A DNA stretch of 50,888 nt from Hyphomonadaceae bacterium. Lineage in GTDB: Bacteria > Pseudomonadota > Alphaproteobacteria > Rhizobiales > Hyphomicrobiaceae. The first letter of the stretch is position 1, and the number at the start of each line of letters is the position of its first letter. The position numbers were made by a program, and so were the translations under genes. Positions 9,669-21,524 of this stretch are shown piece after piece. The stretch covers positions 1-50,888 of the forward strand of contig JAIEQJ010000011.1 in the NCBI GenBank assembly GCA_019747815.1, in the 5' to 3' direction. Under the pieces are notes generated by a model. That model saw only the letters and a list, made by a program, of their open reading frames with translations, ran no database searches and was not told the origin of the DNA.

Positions 9669-10729
9669 TGCGCTGGCTCGCCACGTGTGCTGTGGGCTTG
9701 GCAGTGTCTCTTGGCCTATCCGCCCCAGCAAGTGCGTCCCCCTGTGCGCGCCACGACCGCACCGCGCTCCGTGACGTGCACTGGCGGCATGGGCAGCAGG
9801 CGCATCCCCTGATCGGGCAGGTGTTCAAAGGCGACCAGCCGATCACCATTGAGTCGGGCAAATGCACACGCAGCCCGCTGCAGCAGCTGATTGTCGAGGT
9901 GTGGGATACGATCCGCGACGGCGGCATCGTGCTGCTGGGCGAGGTGCACGACAACCCGGAGCATCATGTCGTGCGCGGCGACATTCTTGGGCCGCGTCTC
10001 GATCAGATCGCGCCCACCCGCAACCTCCATCCCGCCGCGGTGTTCGAGCACATCCGCACCAGCCAGCAGGCGGGATTGGATGCGTTCTATGCCCGATCCC
10101 AGCGCCGCCGCAGCGGGCGTTCGGTGGACCTCTTGCGGGAGCTCGACTGGCGGGACAGCGGCTGGCCCGCGGCGAAAATATTCTATCCGCTGTTTGATGC
10201 AGCTCTGCGCGCCAAGCTGCCGATCTATCCGGGCAATGCCGAGCGCGCGCGCATGCGCAAGCTGGTGCGCGGCGAGGAGCAGCCGACCGACGAAGAGGCA
10301 GCGCGCATCACGCTGGCCCAGGCGATGTCTCCGCCGTTGCTCGATGCTCTCGCCAAGGAGCTGGAAGGCTCCCATTGCGGTGCCGTGCCCGGGGCGGCGC
10401 TCGGGGCCATGAGCCTGGCGCAGCGATACACGGATGCACACCTGGCGGACGCCCTGGTGCGGGCGGCGGCGAAGCACAACGGCGCTTTCCTTTTGGCCGG
10501 CAATGGCCACGTCCGCACCGATCGGGCCGTGCCCTGGTACCTGCGCCGGCGCGCGCCCGACAGAAAGGTGGTCGCCGTCATGCTCCTGGAGGTGGTGGAG
10601 GGCAAACACGACGCCCCCGCCTACCTGTCGCGGGCGCCCGACGGCACCGCAGCGGCAGACTATGTCGTGTTCACGCCGCGCCAGCAGCGGCCCGATCCGT
10701 GCGAGATCCTGCGGCAGGGCAAGCCCTAG
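9668..10729 (+). CDS. ChaN family (Tiki/EreA-like) exported protein
   Basis: A 353-residue protein with an N-terminal signal sequence ([20 protein letters not shown], then ASAS). The mature part matches the ChaN/Tiki superfamily: [18 protein letters not shown] near the start, [17 protein letters not shown] in the middle and [20 protein letters not shown] near the end. ChaN proteins have been linked to haem binding and iron handling; Tiki relatives are metalloproteases. Which applies here is not shown. The ATG at 9668 overlaps the Uma2 stop by one base. It stands between carA and carB, probably in the same transcript. Confidence 0.82.
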   Translation: MRWLATCAVGLAVSLGLSAPASASPCARHDRTALRDVHWRHGQQAHPLIGQVFKGDQPITIESGKCTRSPLQQLIVEVWDTIRDGGIVLLGEVHDNPEHHVVRGDILGPRLDQIAPTRNLHPAAVFEHIRTSQQAGLDAFYARSQRRRSGRSVDLLRELDWRDSGWPAAKIFYPLFDAALRAKLPIYPGNAERARMRKLVRGEEQPTDEEAARITLAQAMSPPLLDALAKELEGSHCGAVPGAALGAMSLAQRYTDAHLADALVRAAAKHNGAFLLAGNGHVRTDRAVPWYLRRRAPDRKVVAVMLLEVVEGKHDAPAYLSRAPDGTAAADYVVFTPRQQRPDPCEILRQGKP

Positions 10730-10814
10730 GTGCGGCGTCGCGCCCGGACTTCTGCACCCCAAGTCGTGGCAGGGCTATAGCCAAGCCGGTTGCACTGCAA
10801 TAAGAAGCGGGCTC

Positions 10815-14252
<3,438 letters not shown>

Positions 14253-14368
14253 GGATGCCGTGGCCGAGATAGTCTATCAGGGCTGGTCAAATCCAGAAGG
14301 CTGAGTGAAACTAAACCACTAGGGTCGGCGTTGTGTGCGGCCCGACTGGAGAAATGTGAGCGAAGGCG

Positions 14369-14842
14369 ATGGAAAAGGTGCCGATGACCATGGAGGGTTA
14401 TCGCATGCTCGAGGCCGAGCTGCACCGCCTCAAGTCGGAGGAGCGTCCGCGTATCATTCAGCAGATTGCCGATGCGCGCGAGCATGGCGATCTGTCGGAG
14501 AACGCGGAATATCACGCGGCCAAGGACGCCCAGGGCCTGAACGAGGCCAAGGTTGCGGAGCTTGAGGACAAGCTGGCACGCGCCGAGGTTATCGAGCCTG
14601 CGAAATTGTCCGGAACCACTGTGAAATTCGGCGCCACGGTGACGCTGGAGGACGAGGATTCCGGCGACAAGGTCAAATACAAGATTGTCGGCGAGGACGA
14701 GGCCAACCTGCGCGACGGGAAGATCTCCATCAGCTCGCCCATTGCGCGCGCGCTCATCGGCAAGTCCAAGGGCGACAGCGCGGAGGTGACGACGCCGCGG
14801 GGCGCGCGCAGCTACGAAATCCTGAAGATCGAGTTCAAGTAG
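14369..14842 (+). CDS. greA: Transcription elongation factor GreA
   Basis: A 157-residue protein that rescues backtracked RNA polymerase by stimulating transcript cleavage. The N-terminal coiled coil contains [40 protein letters not shown] and [16 protein letters not shown]; the acidic D-x-SEN-x-E-Y tip needed for activity is intact. The C-terminal FKBP-like domain has [38 protein letters not shown] and ends YEILKIEF. It lies 116 bp after carB on the same strand. A GC stem (GGCGGC-CCTGGA-GCCGCC, 14845-14862) just after the stop may help end transcription, although there is no T-run. Confidence 0.97.
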   Translation: MEKVPMTMEGYRMLEAELHRLKSEERPRIIQQIADAREHGDLSENAEYHAAKDAQGLNEAKVAELEDKLARAEVIEPAKLSGTTVKFGATVTLEDEDSGDKVKYKIVGEDEANLRDGKISISSPIARALIGKSKGDSAEVTTPRGARSYEILKIEFK

Positions 14843-15237
14843 CAGGCGGCCCTGGAGCCGCCGAGGCCGTGTCCGGGCCGGAGGAGCCGACGGACTGCAG
14901 CACCCCCGGACGGGCATGTGACAGCTGCGCGACGCGGGGTGAGGTCCGGCGCCATGCCGCGGTGACTTTGGCCTGCCGCTTGGCGCGGGGCGTCGCGATG
15001 CTGGCAGCCGCGCTGTCTACACGCCTGTCGCGCAAGTCGCTTTTCAACCTGTCCGCGTATTCCGAGCGCACAAAAAAATGGGACGCATTGCCCACGAATA
15101 TGCATTTGGCCACGTCAGGCCGCGGTCTTTTCCACAGCGTCGTAGGTGTGGCCCACTTTCACCCACAACAACCCACAATTGCAGTAAGGTTGGTTTGACT
15201 GGCCAATAGTGGCGTCGGGGTGGGCCGGACGTGTGTC
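14843..15237. other. greA to protease intergenic region
   Basis: 395 bp. Apart from the GC hairpin at 14845-14862 I see no gene, RNA or clear promoter. The final 130 bp before the protease start are somewhat richer in A/T and probably hold its promoter. The GGAA-N-CGTT type motif found upstream of the nearby sigma operon is not present here. Confidence 0.4.
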
Positions 15238-17859
15238 ATGCGTGAGTGCGGGAGCAGGTTTGCCCTTTGGGCACGGTGGGGTTTGTGCGCTTCGGCGGTC
15301 CTGGCATGGGGCGGAACGGCCAGCGTTCTGGGCCAGTCGGATGTGCCGGGCGGGCAGAGTTGGGTCCGCGCGCTCATTCCGCAAATGATGGCGCCGGCGC
15401 ACGCTTCGGACCAGCGGTCAAGCGACCGGCGGGCCGAGGAGGCCCATAGGCGGGCGCACCAGCAGCTCCAGCAGCTCCAGGCCGCCCAAAGGCGTGCACA
15501 GGAGGCCGAGGCCGAGGCCGCGCAGAGGCGCATTCAGCACATGCAGGAGGCCCTGGCAGCGCAGCAAAGGCGCATGCAGCAACTGCAGCAGCTCGAGATG
15601 GCGCCGAAGAAGGTGCCGCAGGTCCCGCATGCCGGGACGGCCTTGGGGGGCCAGCAGCAGGCGGCGCCTCAGCATAGGTTTCAGCCTGCGGTGTCCCATC
15701 CTGCTTCGGCGACGACAAGCGTCGAGCGCCATCGGATGTTGCCGGAGACGTTGGCCAAGCACAGAACCCCTCACCACACGCCTGGGCAGGGGGCGGCCAA
15801 GCACGACATGCCGACCGCGGTCAGTCGCCACCAAGCCGCCCTTCACCAGACCATGGCGAAATTGCGCCGGCACAATCCGGCCTCCAACAGCGAGTCCAGG
15901 CGCGACAGGCCGCATCCGGCCCTCGCCCATCCCGCTCTCGGCGGATATCGTCAGCCGGCCGCGGTGCGACACGCAATGGACAGGATCAGGGCGCGGCATC
16001 AGGCAGCTCCCGGTCACGACCGGGCGGGGCATGGACGGTATGAGCCACGCCAGCATGCCGCCTACCGCCATATGAGGGAGAAGCTGTCGCAGCATACAGG
16101 GCACCAGCCCGGAGGGCACCGGCACAAACGGCACCAGCACGGACAGCATCACCAGGAGGCAAAGGACACGACGCCTCCGCCACCCCCAGCGACGCCCAAG
16201 GCGCCGGGCAAGAACACCGGTGGCGGCAACGGCGAAATGCCGAACACGCCGGACCTCACGACGGTTGCACCCCCGGTCGTGTCGAAACTGCCCGACGTAT
16301 CCAATACGACCAAGACCGCGGCCGTGACGGACCACAACACGTCGGATGATGCCACCATGTCGCGGCTGGGTGGGCCCAAGCTGCCTCCCTCGGACGAAAA
16401 GGAACCGGGCAAGTCCAAGGCCGGAAAGAAGGACGACAGCGATGGCGATGCCTCGGCCGCGAAGCCCGGCGTGCGCGGGCTCGGCCGCCGCATAGCTGGC
16501 GAGCTGCTGCCGCCGCCGGACGCCTTCCGGCAGAACGAAGTGCTGGCCATCAACCTGAATGCCCAGGCGCTGCAAAAGGCTTTGGACAGCAACTTCAAGG
16601 TTATCGATCAGGTCGAGTTTCCGGCGCTGGGTTTCAAGGTGACCCGTCTGGCCACGCCCGAGACGCAGAACGCGCTCATCGGACGCAGCACCCTGCATGA
16701 AGCGCTGCCCAGCGACGGTTTTGGGCTCAACTACATCTACGTGGCGGGACGCACTGCGACGGCTCCCAGCGGCGCCGGCGGCGGCACTGTCAAGTCCGCC
16801 GTGGCTCCGGGCGCCCGCGGGCCGGGCGCCGGCTTGGACCAGCGCAAATTAGGTTGCGCGCCGGATCGCTGCTTCGGCGTCGGCATCATCAATTGGCAGC
16901 CGCAGCTTGCCGTCTGTGCCAGGGGCATCAGAATCGGCGTCATCGATACGGGCGTCGACAAGACGCATCCCGCCTTCGCCGAAGTCCGGTTTGAGCAGCA
17001 CAGGGATTTTACCCCGAGCAACAGCAAGAAGCCGACCAGCCAGCATGGCACCGGCGTCGTATCCCTTCTAGCGGGCAATCCGCGCAGCTCCACGCCGGGA
17101 CTGGTGCCGGAAGCGACCTTCTTGATCGGCGATGCATTCTTTGCCGACCGCGGCGGCAATGCCGTGTCCGATACGTTCACGATGCTGAAGGCGATCAATT
17201 GGCTGAAGGCATCCAAGGTTGACATCGCGAACTTGAGCTTCGCCGGCCCGCCGGACGAACTCGTCCACGATGCTCTGAAGGAGCTTGCCAAGACGGGGAC
17301 CGTGATCCTGGCAGCCGCGGGCAACGAGGGGCAGGACGCGCCGCCGAGCTATCCGGCGGCCTACAAGGAGGTGATTGCGGTGACGGCCGTCGATCGCAAC
17401 CTTGCGCCTTATCTCTACGCCAACCGTGGCCATCACATCGACGTGGCAGCGCCCGGCGTGGACGTGTGGACGGCGCTGCCTGATCGGCGCGAAGGTCCGC
17501 AGACGGGCACCTCGTTCGCCGTCCCGTTCGTCACCTCCGTCGTCGCCCTCAACTATCGGTCCGAGGATCGGGGCAGCGACGGCAATCCCCTGGGCCCCAA
17601 GCAGCGGGCGCTGGCCCTGCTGCAAGAGAACATCAAGACCCTCGGGGGTCGCGGCCGAACCCCGGTGTTCGGCGCGGGTCTCGTGCAGGCGCCCAGCACC
17701 TGCGATCCGCGCGGGCCATCGACCGTGGCAAGCGCCGGCCTGAAGGCCGACGGATGGAGCAGCACGGTGCAGCAGGCAGCGCCGGCGCCGGCAGCGAACC
17801 AGCCATCGCCGGCAGGGGCCTGGACGAGCACCGTTCAGCCCGTTGCCAACCGCAAGTGA
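15238..17859 (+). CDS. Secreted S8 (subtilisin-like) serine protease with long Gln/His-rich N-terminus
   Basis: An 873-residue protein. The ATG at 15238 opens a signal sequence (RFALWARWGLCASAVLAWGG). Residues about 60-130 are a Gln/Ala/Arg-rich coiled coil (HQQLQQLQAAQRRAQEAEAE, QQRRMQQLQQLEM); about 130-310 are low-complexity and rich in His, Gln and Arg (HRHKRHQHGQHHQEAK), then Pro-rich. A folded region near 420-510 (LPPPDAFRQNEVLAINLN, FPALGFKVTRLATPETQ) may be a prodomain. The peptidase domain has all S8 residues: Asp570 (GVIDTGVDKTHPAF), His603 (QHGTGVVSLLAG), oxyanion Asn696 (ILAAAGNEGQD) and Ser759 (TGTSFAVPFVTSV). The tail repeats WSSTVQ/WTSTVQ. It converges on an ECF sigma/anti-sigma operon. 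Substrate unknown. Confidence 0.93.
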   Translation: MRECGSRFALWARWGLCASAVLAWGGTASVLGQSDVPGGQSWVRALIPQMMAPAHASDQRSSDRRAEEAHRRAHQQLQQLQAAQRRAQEAEAEAAQRRIQHMQEALAAQQRRMQQLQQLEMAPKKVPQVPHAGTALGGQQQAAPQHRFQPAVSHPASATTSVERHRMLPETLAKHRTPHHTPGQGAAKHDMPTAVSRHQAALHQTMAKLRRHNPASNSESRRDRPHPALAHPALGGYRQPAAVRHAMDRIRARHQAAPGHDRAGHGRYEPRQHAAYRHMREKLSQHTGHQPGGHRHKRHQHGQHHQEAKDTTPPPPPATPKAPGKNTGGGNGEMPNTPDLTTVAPPVVSKLPDVSNTTKTAAVTDHNTSDDATMSRLGGPKLPPSDEKEPGKSKAGKKDDSDGDASAAKPGVRGLGRRIAGELLPPPDAFRQNEVLAINLNAQALQKALDSNFKVIDQVEFPALGFKVTRLATPETQNALIGRSTLHEALPSDGFGLNYIYVAGRTATAPSGAGGGTVKSAVAPGARGPGAGLDQRKLGCAPDRCFGVGIINWQPQLAVCARGIRIGVIDTGVDKTHPAFAEVRFEQHRDFTPSNSKKPTSQHGTGVVSLLAGNPRSSTPGLVPEATFLIGDAFFADRGGNAVSDTFTMLKAINWLKASKVDIANLSFAGPPDELVHDALKELAKTGTVILAAAGNEGQDAPPSYPAAYKEVIAVTAVDRNLAPYLYANRGHHIDVAAPGVDVWTALPDRREGPQTGTSFAVPFVTSVVALNYRSEDRGSDGNPLGPKQRALALLQENIKTLGGRGRTPVFGAGLVQAPSTCDPRGPSTVASAGLKADGWSSTVQQAAPAPAANQPSPAGAWTSTVQPVANRK

Positions 17860-18049
17860 TTTGCGAAGTGCGCGCTTGGAAATTTCTGGCGCGTGCCGGA
17901 TGATAGCGCGCTTGCTTCCTTGCCACCAAGCCCCCCGGGTATGGAGCATCAGTGGATGCCGGGCGGCAGGTAGACGAGCAGGGAGAGTAGGGAGGTGCCG
18001 GTCAGGTTTTCCTGCGCCGGCACGCAGGCAAAAGCCGGCACGTGGGCAA

Positions 18050-18067
18050 AAAAAGGCCCGCCTTTTT
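18050..18067. terminator. Bidirectional terminator-like hairpin between convergent genes
   Basis: AAAAAGG-CCCG-CCTTTTT, a 7-bp stem with A and T runs on both sides, placed between the convergent protease gene and anti-sigma gene, so it can end transcripts from either direction. Just before it are two near-identical copies of GCCGGCACG-N2-3-GGCAAAA (about 18016-18051). The rest of 17860-18299 shows no supported gene. Confidence 0.6.
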
Positions 18068-18299
18068 CGGTTGGCTCGGCAGCGGGTAGCCGAAGCGGAT
18101 CCGGAAAGCGGGCCTGAGATCGATCCCGGGCAGTACAAAGACGGCGTGTGCGCCGGGATCCTCCGACCGAGACTACGCTGCCGAGGTGCGGGGTTGTCGG
18201 CAGCGCGGCTGGGTCGATCCTGTTCGCTGCTTCATCTGTGTGGGCTTTCCTCCTTCTACGATCGCCGACCCGACGAGGCGCTGCCGTCTCGGCGCGGCG

Positions 18300-19040
18300 C
18301 TAATTCTGCGGCCATCCCCGGTCCTTGAGTTGGTCCACCTGCTTGGCGTCGAGGGGATCACCGCTCATCCGTGACGCTACGAAACGTGCCAGATCCTCGC
18401 GCGCACCGGCCGGCGTCGTGCCGAGCGGGCCGGGAGGGGTCTGCATGACGACCTGCCACACCCCCGTGTCCTGGCGGCAGGCCAGTGCTGCGGAACGCTC
18501 AACACCAGACCGGATCTCGAATTGCCGACAGTAGGCCTGATCCTTGTCGCGGAACGTCAGGACGGGCCTGAAGCTGAGCAGCGCAGCATCCTGGCCGCTT
18601 GCGGTCGTCTCGATCGCATGCTGCAATTGCGCCGCAAGCAGCGTATCGCCGTGGCTCGAAGGCGGCACGAGCAGCCAAGCGGACGCGGCGATGAGCAGCG
18701 CTGCAAATGCGGGTCCGGCGGCCAGCGACCAACCCGGCAGCGTGTATCTCTCCTTCAGGCGTTTCAGCATGTCACGTCCGACGGAGCGTTTGCTTGCCGA
18801 GCGGACGGCAGCGCGCTCGACGGGCGCATGCATGACCGTATCAATGAGCCACTGCGGAACGGGCTCTTCGCGCTTGGTATCGTACACTTTGGCAACGCGC
18901 TGGCGTCCCACGGCAATGTAGACCTGGAGCGCGCGCACCAGGGAGGGATTGCGCGCCAGCTCATGGATCAGTGCAGGCACTTCGGCAGCGCTGAGCTCGG
19001 CGTCCGCCAGTGCCATGGCTTTGTGGTGGGTATGTTCCAT
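18300..19040 (-). CDS. Anti-sigma factor (single-pass membrane)
   Basis: A 246-residue protein directly behind an ECF sigma gene. The N-terminal cytoplasmic part (MEHTHHKAMALADAELSAAE, ALIHELARNPSLVRALQVYI) is helical, as in sigma-binding domains, and includes a His-rich start. One membrane segment lies at about residues 106-125 (LAAGPAFAALLIAASAWLLV). The periplasmic part of about 120 residues has two Cys (QAYCRQFEIRSG, ALACRQDTGVW) that could form a disulfide. The ATG at 19040 starts 5 nt after the sigma stop; a TTG at 19049 overlapping that stop is the alternative. The role is inferred mainly from position and topology, since sequence similarity to named anti-sigma families is weak. Confidence 0.7.
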   Translation of the reverse strand: MEHTHHKAMALADAELSAAEVPALIHELARNPSLVRALQVYIAVGRQRVAKVYDTKREEPVPQWLIDTVMHAPVERAAVRSASKRSVGRDMLKRLKERYTLPGWSLAAGPAFAALLIAASAWLLVPPSSHGDTLLAAQLQHAIETTASGQDAALLSFRPVLTFRDKDQAYCRQFEIRSGVERSAALACRQDTGVWQVVMQTPPGPLGTTPAGAREDLARFVASRMSGDPLDAKQVDQLKDRGWPQN

Positions 19041-19045
19041 GACGT

Positions 19046-19579
19046 TCAAAACCCTGTTCTCGCCGCAACGCGCGCCTTCTGCATCGTCGCCGGCTCATCG
19101 AGTATTGCGTGCAATGCCTGGCGGGCCCGTGCCAGCCGGCTCATGATGGTACCTATGGGTACACCGCTGATCTCTGCCGCCTCCTTGTAGGAAACCCCCT
19201 CGATGCACACCAACGCGATCACAGCTCTCTGCTCTGCCGGCAAGCGGCGGAGCGCGGCGTCCACCTCCTCTAGCGTGAGCTGGCTCTCAGTGATCTCCCG
19301 GCCATCCAGGCCGGGCAGCTCCTCCACGGCCTCGACATCGACCACTTCGCCGCGCACCTTGTTGGCTCGCATGCGATCGAGCCAGATGTTCTGTGCGATC
19401 CGGTACATCCATGAGTCGAGCCGCGTTCCTGGCTGCCACCTCTCGACCCGCGACAAGGCACGCAAACAAGCTTCCTGGACAAGATCGTCCCCATGCTCGG
19501 TGCTGCCCGTAAGGGCATATGCGAAGCGACGAAGGCGGGGCAATACCGCCACCATCCGGGAACGGATCTCGTCCGTCAC
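19046..19579 (-). CDS. ECF-type RNA polymerase sigma factor
   Basis: A 177-residue group IV sigma factor. Sigma region 2 is RLRRFAYALTGSTEHGDDLV, QEACLRALSRVERWQPG and LDSWMYRIAQNIWLDRMRAN; region 4 is LRRLPAEQRAVIALVCIEGV, SYKEAAEISGVPIGTIMSRL and ARARQALHAIL. It lacks regions 1 and 3 and any extra C-terminal domain. The downstream membrane protein is its likely anti-sigma partner. A good ECF-type promoter (GGAAT-N16-CGTT) lies about 30-54 bp upstream of the start, implying autoregulation. The spacer and sequence resemble the alphaproteobacterial EcfG/RpoE-type consensus GGAAC-N16/17-CGTT. Regulon and signal unknown. Confidence 0.93.
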   Translation of the reverse strand: MTDEIRSRMVAVLPRLRRFAYALTGSTEHGDDLVQEACLRALSRVERWQPGTRLDSWMYRIAQNIWLDRMRANKVRGEVVDVEAVEELPGLDGREITESQLTLEEVDAALRRLPAEQRAVIALVCIEGVSYKEAAEISGVPIGTIMSRLARARQALHAILDEPATMQKARVAARTGF

Positions 19580-19608
19580 GCGCCTGCCTCCCCGCGGGTC
19601 TGCCTAAT

Positions 19609-19633
19609 AACGTGTCCGGTGGCCCCTTATTCC
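19609..19633 (-). promoter_or_regulatory. ECF-sigma type promoter GGAAT-N16-CGTT
   Basis: On the minus strand GGAAT (19633-19629) is followed after 16 bases by CGTT (19612-19609), about 30 bp before the sigma-factor start. Spacing and both boxes fit the GGAAC-N16/17-CGTT pattern of alphaproteobacterial ECF/EcfG promoters. It is consistent with autoregulation of the operon or with control by the general stress sigma factor. Confidence 0.6.
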
Positions 19634-19683
19634 CTTGAAGCGACAGGACTGTGGCAAAATGGGCGCGCCGGCCATTTTCGGGG

Positions 19684-20199
19684 TCAGGGGCGCTTGTGGC
19701 GCGCCGGGCGGCCATCATCCCGCCTATGGTGCTGGGTGATGGGCACGCCGGGCTCGAACTTGACGCGGCGGATGGCAAGCGTTGTCTTCACGCTCGCCAC
19801 ATTGGTGGCCGCCGTCAGCTCGTTGATGATGAAGTCTTGAAATGCGGTGAGATCCGGGGCCACGCATTTGAGGATGAAATCCGTCTCGCCGGACAGCATG
19901 TAGCACTCGCGCACCAGTGGCCAGGCCAGCACGCGGTTCTCGAACGCCCGCAAATCGGGCTCGGACTGGCTGTGCAGGCCGACGCTGGCAAAGGCGATCA
20001 CCTCGAAATCAAGAGACTTTTCGTCCAGCAGCGCGAAATAGCCGGTGATCATGCCGGCCTCTTCCAGCGCGCGGACCCGGCGCAGGCACGGCGGTGGTGA
20101 AATGCCCACCTTGCGGGCGAGCTCGACGTTGGTGATCCGCCCGTTGGCCTGCAGTTCCTTCAGGATGCGCCAATCGGTAGCATCGAGGTGGGCACGCAT
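19684..20199 (-). CDS. Lrp/AsnC family transcriptional regulator
   Basis: A 171-residue regulator. The N-terminal winged helix reads LDATDWRILKELQANGRITN, VELARKVGISPPPCLRRVRA and LEEAGMITGYFALLDEKSL; the C-terminal RAM/effector domain has VRECYMLSGETDFILKCVAP and TTLAIRRVKFEPGVPI. The ATG at 20199 (MRAHLDATDW) is the family start; 59 codons of open frame upstream are discarded because they are antisense to the next gene's leader. It is divergent from the ELM1-like gene, 85 bp away. Targets are usually amino-acid metabolism genes, but the effector here is unknown. Confidence 0.92.
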   Translation of the reverse strand: MRAHLDATDWRILKELQANGRITNVELARKVGISPPPCLRRVRALEEAGMITGYFALLDEKSLDFEVIAFASVGLHSQSEPDLRAFENRVLAWPLVRECYMLSGETDFILKCVAPDLTAFQDFIINELTAATNVASVKTTLAIRRVKFEPGVPITQHHRRDDGRPARHKRP

Positions 20200-20284
20200 G
20201 GAGCTATGTCTTTCCCGATCGCTCGGGCGGACTGTGACGCATCGCCGACGGGCGAGCAACAATATTTCGCGAACGAGACAGGAA

Positions 20285-21340
20285 ATGGCGCGGCTGGTGG
20301 CGACCGCAGGTTTGGATGCGCTGGCGGCCGTGGCCGGGCGGAGCGGCTGGATCATCAGCGATGGCCGGGCCGGCAACGATGTGCAGAGCCGGGGCGTCTT
20401 CGACGCGCTCGGCCTCGATTATGTGGTCAAGCCGGTCACGCCACACGGGATCTGGAAAGTGCTCGCCCCGTGGGGGCCGGTCGATCCGGCTGAGCGGTTC
20501 GGTACCTCGGCAAGCCCGTTTCGTACGCCCTGGCCGGAATTTGCCGTTGCCATCGGCCGGACGACGATTCCCTATGTCCGCAAGCTCAAGGCCTTCGCCG
20601 GTCTCAGCACCTACACGATCATCCTGCTGGACCCCAAGGTCAGTGCGACGGCAGCCGACCTGTTCTGGGTGCCGGAGCATGACCGCCGACGTGGCCCGAA
20701 CGTGATCACCACACTCACCGCCCCCCACGGTTTCACGGCGCGCCGCATCGCCGAGTTGAGGACGGTCATGCCGCCGGCCATTGCCGCCCTGCCGCGGCCG
20801 CGCTTTGCGGTCGCGCTGGGCGGCCCCAACGGCGACTATCGCTATACGCCCGGCACCGTGGCCCATTTGGCCTCGGCGCTGCAGTCGCTGGCGGCACTCG
20901 GCGCCGGCCTGATGATCACGCCCTCGCGCCGTACGCCGCCCCCTGTCGCAGCCTTCGTCAAAGACGCGACCGAGGGGCTGGCGCGGCTTTGGTGGGACGG
21001 CGAGGGCGACAACCCCTATCCCTCTTTTCTCGCGCACGCCGATGCCTTCATTGCGCCGGCGGACTCGGTCAACATGACCGGCGAGCCGTGTGCCACGGGA
21101 AAACCGATCTACGTGTTCAAACCGGAGGGCGGATCGCGCAAATTTGCGCGTTTCCACGATGCCTTGCACCGCCACGGTGCGACCCGGCCGCTGCCGGCGC
21201 GCTTCGAGCGGCTGGAGACGTGGGACTATCCACCCATCACCTCGGCCGAAGCGATCGCGACCGAGATTGCCGGGCGCTGGCTGAAGCGGCGCCAGATGCT
21301 GGGCGCGCCGGCGCAGGGCGGCAGCGCTAGCCGGGGCTGA
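20285..21340 (+). CDS. Mitochondrial fission ELM1 family protein
   Basis: A 351-residue protein of the ELM1 family (DUF1022), common in alphaproteobacteria. Visible hallmarks are GWIISDGRAGNDVQSRGVFD near the start, LLDPKVSATAADLFWVPEHD in the middle, then VALGGPNGDYRYTP, MITPSRRTPP and the nucleotide-sugar-transferase-like block ADAFIAPADSVNMTGEPCAT with GKPIYVFKPEGGSRKFARFH. The fold resembles GT-B glycosyltransferases and the bacterial substrate is unknown. The ATG at 20285 is preceded by GACAGGAA; the longer open frame upstream overlaps the divergent Lrp gene and is rejected. Confidence 0.88.
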   Translation: MARLVATAGLDALAAVAGRSGWIISDGRAGNDVQSRGVFDALGLDYVVKPVTPHGIWKVLAPWGPVDPAERFGTSASPFRTPWPEFAVAIGRTTIPYVRKLKAFAGLSTYTIILLDPKVSATAADLFWVPEHDRRRGPNVITTLTAPHGFTARRIAELRTVMPPAIAALPRPRFAVALGGPNGDYRYTPGTVAHLASALQSLAALGAGLMITPSRRTPPPVAAFVKDATEGLARLWWDGEGDNPYPSFLAHADAFIAPADSVNMTGEPCATGKPIYVFKPEGGSRKFARFHDALHRHGATRPLPARFERLETWDYPPITSAEAIATEIAGRWLKRRQMLGAPAQGGSASRG

Positions 21341-21524
21341 GCCATGGGCCGTTTCTGGGGCGGCCGGCACTGCGCTTGGTCGTGGAATATGGGTTCCGCG
21401 CTTCCGGCGGGCCCTTCATTTGCCTTGCAAATGCGGGGCTGTGGCGGGAAAAGGCTGTGAACCGCAGCGCTGCCGTGTCGCGACAGCCGCAGGACTGGAC
21501 AGATTGCAGGTGGAGGGCGTGACG

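Noticed and set aside
17843-18328. 161-codon frame between protease and anti-sigma genes
   Set aside because: Starts inside the protease gene in another frame, crosses the bidirectional terminator, no domain.
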